Positions 58,071 to 64,000 of a stretch of 64,000 nt of DNA are shown one piece after another. The DNA comes from Anthopleura xanthogrammica (Eukaryota > Cnidaria > Anthozoa > Actiniaria > Actiniidae). Numbering within the stretch: position 1 is the first letter of the stretch; every line of letters starts with the position of its first letter. Where the stretch lies: NCBI GenBank assembly GCA_964019055.1, contig OZ025220.1, positions 7,056,620 to 7,120,619 of the forward strand, read 5' to 3'. The notes beneath the pieces were generated by a model. That model saw nothing but the letters and a program-made list of their open reading frames with translations. It was not told the DNA's origin and made no database searches. The translations under genes were made by a program, and so were the position numbers.

Positions 58071-59582
58071 ATACAATACAATAACTTTATTAGATCTCCC
58101 AAGCGGGCTCTTCCGATCCAATTTACAAATTACAAACTATAATTTAAATAATGTCCTTAATCATTGAATAAAATTGCGAAGAAATACGTTCTTTACAGAT
58201 TTCTTAAATAGTTTCACACATTTCAGTTCTCGAATGTCCTCTGGTATAGAGTTCCAGATGGTAGCGCCGCGATAGCGGTAGGTAGCGGCGAATGATCTTT
58301 TCGCAAGTTCGGTGCGGCATTTGGGCAGATTGATGTTATTTGCTGATCTAGTGTTATAATTATGAATGTCAGATCTTTTGTTGAACATACTTATTAAATA
58401 GCCTGGTGCTTGATTGTTTCTACATTTGAACATTTGTACTGGGTCTCTTAGTCTAACCTGGTCAGAAACAGAGAGTAGCTTAAGCTGTCTTAATGTTGAG
58501 GAAATATGGTCATACTTTCTCCTTCCTGTGAGTAGCCTGGCTGCAAAATTCTGTACAAGCTGGAGTTTAGCAATATTCGATTTACTAGTACCAGACCAAA
58601 CAGAGGAACAATAAAATAGCTTAGAAAAAACAAGTGAATTGATAATTGTAAAAAGAGTGGATTTATCAAATAGATGGCTAATTCTACTAATCATTGCTAA
58701 TTTGCCTATAAGTTCGCTGGCCAAAGTTCTGGTGTGTTCGTCAAAAGATAAGTGCATATCAACAATCGCACCAAGGTCTTTCACTGAGTCGACAGGCGAG
58801 AGTTCTTTTCCCAGGAACATCAAAGGGGGAATTGGGGTACGGGATAACATCGCTCGGGATCCAAACACACAAAACTTTGTCTTGTCAGGGTTGATAAGGA
58901 GTCGATTCTCACAACACCATGATGCAACCTTTCTCATGTCGCATTGAAGGTTTTCAAGTCCTTCGCTTACGTCCTTGTTTGAAAAGGAGATGTAGAGCTT
59001 AGAATCATCTACATACGACTCGATGTTACAGTTGTCACAAGTTTTTGGCAAATCATTTAAGTAGAGGTTGAACAACAGAGGTCCTAAGATGGATCTCTGT
59101 GGTACTCCGTACTTGATGTTAAGTGACCTCGATAGTGAACTGTTTATCCTCACACGTTGTGACCTGTCAGACAAGTAGCTTTGAAACCAAGACAAGGCTT
59201 CATTACAAACATTCATACTTCGTAGTTTGGCTAGAAGTTTCTGATGGTTTATGCTGTCGAACGCTTTGCTGAGATCCAACATCAGGACGGCAATCAGCTT
59301 TTTCTCGTCAATAGCCTTGTATAAATGACTGGTAAATAGTATCCGTAGAGTGACACTTTTTGTTACCACTCTGGTGGACAGAGGGAATGTCATTGGTCAT
59401 GAGGTGTTCAACAAACTGGTCATGCGCAAGCCGCTCCTGAACTTCAGACAAAATAGGTAGAAGGGAAATGGGGCGGTTATTTCCGGCTACCTCGTGATCC
59501 CCTCCTTAGGGTGTACCACCACCTCGGCCTGTTTCCAGTCTTTTGGAAAACAAGAAGTTAAAAAGGAGTTGTTAAACAGGCC
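58071..59582 (-). mobile_element. 5'-truncated LINE with reverse transcriptase, copy 2
   Basis: The 410-residue frame 59393-58161 reads the same as that at 37041-35809, including YVDD and the upstream frameshifts. The pair arose by duplication of the host segment, not by two insertions: both have the same truncation point and the same flanks. Confidence 0.9.
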
Positions 59583-59587
59583 AGTGA

Positions 59588-60105
59588 TAACAAACAAACA
59601 AACAAACAAACAAACAAAACAAAATAAACAAAATAAACAAACAAACAAACAAACAAACAAACAAACAAACCAAAACAAACCAACCAACCAACCAACCAAC
59701 CAACCAAACCAAACCAAACCAAACCAAACCAAACCAAACCAAACCAAACCAAACCAAACCAAACCAAACCAAACCAAACCAAACCAAACCAAACCAAACC
59801 AAACCAAACCAAACCAAACCAAACCAAACCAAACCAAACCAAACCAAACCAAACCAAACCAAACCAAACCAAACCAAACCAAACCAAACCAAACCAAACC
59901 AAACCAAACCAAACCAAACCAAACCAAACCAAACCAAACCAAACCAAACCAAACCAAACCAAACCAAACCAAACCAAACCAAACCAAACCAAACCAAACC
60001 AAACCAAACCAAACCAAACCAAACCAAACCAAACCAAACCAAACCAAACCAAACCAAACCAAACCAAACCAAACCAAACCAAACCAAAACAAAACAAAAA
60101 CAAAA
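59588..60105. repeat. AAAC then AACCA microsatellite upstream of gene H
   Basis: Same structure as 37236-37682 but about 70 bp longer in the AACCA part, a length change after duplication. Confidence 0.97.
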
Positions 60106-60173
60106 TGTAGAAACGTAGGAACAAAGAAACGAACCAACCAACAGTTTGTGTCACGCATGCGCAGACTACAGGG

Positions 60174-60486
60174 AGAACTACCTGTAGTCATATACAAGTC
60201 TCCTACAGAAACAAGTCAAATGATAAGACTGGATTATGCGAGATTACCGGCAAATCCGATTCCTGCTATTGTTACTCAGGTTACTATGGAAACTCGTACA
60301 AAAGAGGTATGCACCTTAATACTTTTGTACTTTTTTATTTCCTTTCAAACATTATGAACACTGACTGCCCAAAAAATATATTTACCACCGGAAATCTTTG
60401 TAATCTTTCTTAGTCCTGTGTAATCCTTTCTCTTCTTTTCAGTTGTATTCATAGTGTCCTTCGCATTAAAGGGACTCATACTGGAG
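60174..60486 (+). pseudogene. Decayed EMI/EGF gene relic upstream of gene H
   Basis: Copy of 37754-38065 with the same EMI, exon 4 and exon 5 remnants. Confidence 0.65.
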
Positions 60487-60704
60487 TTATCACTACCTAT
60501 GAGACGGGACCTATACGTTCAGTACATGTCAACTGTTGTCCTACATCAGACACGAACGTAGTTAATACTCGATAGTTTAAACTTCCTGCTCATTTTTCTG
60601 AAGGCAACACATCCAAGTCAATCGACACTGAAGTTTTTCAACATTCAAACTTTTCTTTTCTTCGCTCTTCAAGTTTTACTCGGCTGACAAACGAGGCTAG
60701 AAGA

Positions 60705-63700
60705 ATGATGCCTGGATTTGTTAAAGTCTTTGTCTTCAGCTGTCTTGTAGTTCTGTTAGCTCTTCTTGCTCAAAGCTCAGGGAACTTGGCAGGGAATGGA
60801 GCAAATGTCTGCTCGAAGATCGTAAGGTCAGTGCGAATATATTTTTGCCCTAGTTATAAATATGTTCATAGCCATAAGTAGAGTAGACATGCAAATATAT
60901 ATGATTGATAATGCAGTTGATTTAGATAAGGTCATAGAATCAAAAAGTTTTGCTTAGTCCAAATAAAAGAAGCCACTCGTTGGGCTAACAAGAACAAAGC
61001 TAAAATTATAAATGATAAAAAGAAATACTGTTAAATAGACAAACTAAAAACGTTCGTATATGAGTGAATAGCAACCAGTGATTTTTTTTCTTCTTTTTCT
61101 ACTTCACTTAGGCGTATTTAAGGTGACTGGCTACTTTTGGAAAAAAATTTAACTTTTTTTAAACCACGATCTTTTAAGATGAAATTAAATGCTGATTCCG
61201 AATATGAAAAGAAAAATGGTGTGTCCCGCGCTCGTTTTCGAGATAATAAGCATTTTATGGAAGCCTACGCGCAAGTTTTTGAAGGAAAAATTGCGTTACC
61301 GAAAGTGTTCAGGAAAAAAAATTACAACTCATAAGATAATAGTTCTTTGCAGACCTTATCATGCACAAATGCCCGCTAGTGAATTATTCTACAATACGAC
61401 ATGGATATTTTTGAATAAAATACAAAGAAATACATTGATTTGTCATATTTCGCCCTTTCAGTGCTCTCAAAAATTTCATTAAGTCAAACAAAAATTCCTA
61501 CAAAAATCTATTTTTTCATGCGTTAGAAAAATTATTTTTTCTAAAAGAATTGATATAACGTAGATTTTTAGAAGTTCTTTGAATTAAGTTTAAAAAAAGT
61601 ATAGAGTCCCGTGCAAAATGTGAGGGTTTTGCGCTGTTGAAGTTCAAAACGTGTATGGTTCCTCGATAAAATTTCGTATTTTATTCAGCGGTTTTTGTGC
61701 ACGCGATCATCGTGGGCTCAAATCGAGCGTTCAAAAGTAGGCAGTCACCTTAAAGGTGGAAACACTTATACATGGGATATGGTATAGTGATACTTGCAGT
61801 TCAACACAGATCTAAAGTGCTAGCAACACTATTCGTGTAGCTCCCCAACGTATAATAAATGCTTTATATTAAATCCATTGTGGAATTCCACAAAGAAAAT
61901 TTCTTAAAATTTCTTCACACTTAAGATTTTATCAGAATTATGACTCATTCAGAATTCAGAATTATCATTCATATTAGACCTTTTTGCTCTATTACTATTT
62001 TCGACTTCGTGCGCTTTCAGAACGATAGGTGCATCAAAGATTGTACGGAATTTGAACATCTTTAGAATTTGAACAAAAGATGCTTGTATTTCATTGTTGT
62101 GATTAACAACGAGTCGGGCCATACCAATGCACAACACTTACGTATGTTGAAATTATGACTTGACTACAACTATTGTTCAACTTAATGCCCTATGGATACT
62201 AGCCTGTTCCAAACTCTCGTCATCATAGTGCATCGTGCGTAACCCCCCGGGGGTGAGAATAAAAAAGGAATCAAGCCTTCCATATTTGGTATAACTGCTT
62301 TATGGCTGTATTTTCTCTTTTTAAATTACTAAGCTTCAGTGAAAACTACCAACAGTCATATCAAGTCTCATACAGATACCGAATATATGTTAAATGTGGA
62401 TACTTGAACTGGGGAAGATGCACTCGATACAGGTAACAGAACTTGATGATGAGTTGATTAATGTACATTCGTGTCATAATGTTGGATGGTGAGGCTGATG
62501 TGATACTCTCTTCTTGATACCCACAGCACTGTTTATAGGACTCAATATCGAACAGCTACGAGGACATCCTACAGGAAGCAATACCAATGCTGTAAAGGAT
62601 GGAGTCAAGTGGGAGATCAGTGTACCAAAGGTAAATAACCTAATGCTAGGGTAGTCACTAGAATATCCTATAGAACACAATACCAATGCTGTAATGGATA
62701 TGCTCAGTGACGTTTTACTTTCAGTTTCTACGATTCTGTTTTCAGCTATTTGTACTCAGCCTTAGATGCGTTGTTTATTTCGAACGAGCCACCTTAAACA
62801 TCTAAATTATACTGATAAAGTTCCTGTGGTTTTAGCGAGTGTTGTCTTTCAGCTTTGCATGGGACTCGCTGCATACTTGCATGTTCTAGCTCGCACGCAC
62901 GAAGGTGTTTTTTATGATCGTTGTCTCACATGCTAATGATTATTCTCCCAGCATGCTCTGTTGGTACCTACGGGCAAGGCTGTTCACAGACCTGTAAGTG
63001 CACGAATAACGCCACGTGTGACGTAATAGATGGGAACTGCACGTGTTTACCAGGAATTGGCGGGAAATACTGCGAAGAACGTAAGTAAACAAACGATATT
63101 ACATTTGTTTTACTTTACCGCTTATCACTTCAATATCGATCAAGAGAATATCATATACTGTGACGAGCATCTGACTCGGGAAACTAAGTAATCACTCTGA
63201 GTCATCATTATTCTCCCAGCATGCTCTGTTGGTACATACGGGCAAGGCTGTTCACAGACCTGTAAGTGCACGAATAACGCCACGTGTGACGTAGTAGATG
63301 GCAACTGCACGTGTTTACCAGGATTTGGCGGGAAATACTGTGAAGAACGTAAGTAAAACGAACGATTTTGTAATGGCTGCCACTGCGGATCAAGGGGAGG
63401 GGTGCAGGGGGTGCGCAACCTCCCATCCCCTCCCCCAACCCGAGCAACTTTACCCCCCTATTTTGAAGATATCCAATACCAAATAATGATATATTTCTTT
63501 GTTTCTGAAGGTTGCACCCCTCCCTGGGCGAACTTTGTGCCCTGCACCCCACAAAATCCTGGATCCGCCCCTGTGGTGGTATCTAGCGAAAGATTTCTCG
63601 TTCACTAGCCTCATTTGTTAGTACATCAACATGGCTGCCATGTCTTTGCAATTAACTTACATTACAAATGTCAAATTAGCTTGCTAGTATATAAATTAAT

Positions 63701-64000
63701 GTTTGACTTTAACAGTTCTTCCAACTGAACCAAATGCCAATGAAGATCAATATCAATGCTGTAATGGATATGCTCAGTGACGTTTTACTTTCAGTTTCTA
63801 CGATTCTGTTTCCAGCTATTTGTACTCAGCCTTGTGTGAACGGCACGTGTACAAAACCAGATTACTGCTCGTGTTACTCAGGTTACTATGGTAATCTGTG
63901 TGAAAGAGGTATGTACCAGCACACCTAACATCATTGTAATATTTCTCAATGCTGTTTGTGTTTATTTCCTTTTCTTCCTCGTCAGACTGTCCTTCACATA
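60705..64000 (+). CDS. Gene H: start of another long EMI/EGF receptor, 3' end outside window
   Basis: Seven exons so far: 60705-60826, 62334-62432, 62527-62630, 62952-63080, 63220-63348, 63816-63908, 63986 onward past the window end. Signal peptide [23 protein letters not shown] ending YQCCKGW, then the same two inserted EGF modules and exon 4 as gene E. Exon 1 and upstream DNA match F, while the exons from 62334 on match E, so H is a mosaic of its neighbours. The inserted cassette 62764-63747 is flanked by the 86-bp repeat (62678-62763 and 63748-63833). Expected function is as for E. Confidence 0.85.

Noticed and set aside
1..64000. CRISPR array, operon or bacterial mobile island
   Set aside because: Repeats are microsatellites, foldbacks and EGF exons. 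Splice sites and LINEs show a eukaryotic genome.

Overview
This is metazoan genomic DNA: long AT-rich introns with GT/AG borders, transposon and foldback debris, microsatellites, and exons encoding secreted or membrane EMI plus EGF-repeat proteins. The gene family is the Draper / CED-1 / MEGF10-11 type of engulfment receptor (signal peptide, EMI domain, tandem 8-cysteine EGF modules, one membrane segment, tyrosine-rich tail). An anthozoan cnidarian (coral or sea anemone) is my best guess. That rests on the style of the gene-family expansion and repeats, not on a diagnostic marker.

Layout. Gene A (minus strand, start codon at 8305, exons down to 103) is a long copy whose 3' end lies outside the window. 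Head to head with it across a 1.6 kb spacer is gene B (plus, 9898-13699), a short receptor with 3 EGF modules. Gene C (plus, 14555-20452) is a mid-sized receptor with 8 EGF modules and a 430 bp CCTTG repeat in one intron. After a 200-N gap comes D (21867-22771), a lone membrane/tail exon. Gene E (24749-35435, 21 exons) is a complete long receptor. Gene F (38284-44230) starts like E but ends in two exons encoding an unfamiliar 10-cysteine domain, with no membrane segment, so it looks secreted. G (47562-57787) is a long set of EGF exons with a membrane/tail exon but no start of its own. Gene H (60705 to the window end) starts another E-like copy.

The plus-strand half is a young segmental array. 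A block holding EGF exons, tail, a LINE reverse-transcriptase fragment, an AACCA microsatellite, a decayed gene relic and the next gene start occurs at about 27.2-37.9 kb and again at about 49.5-60.3 kb, offset by about 22,350 bp. The E start and the H start are 35,956 bp apart and also near-identical downstream. Nearly all EGF exons are symmetric phase 1-1 cassettes of 123-138 nt, so exons can be lost, gained or swapped in frame, and several such events are visible.

How the genes would work together (inference from the family): extracellular EMI/EGF parts would bind ligands such as dying cells or microbes, and the tails would signal through phosphotyrosines. The D, E and G tails each carry two canonical ITAMs (YxxL, 7 or 8 residues, YxxL). 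Compatible splice phases mean C could end in either its own tail or tail D, and F could end either in the secreted Cys-rich domain or in the G exons and a membrane tail. No CRISPR array, rRNA gene or convincing tRNA gene was seen. All exon borders were read by eye from GT/AG, phase and homology among copies; no transcript evidence was available.
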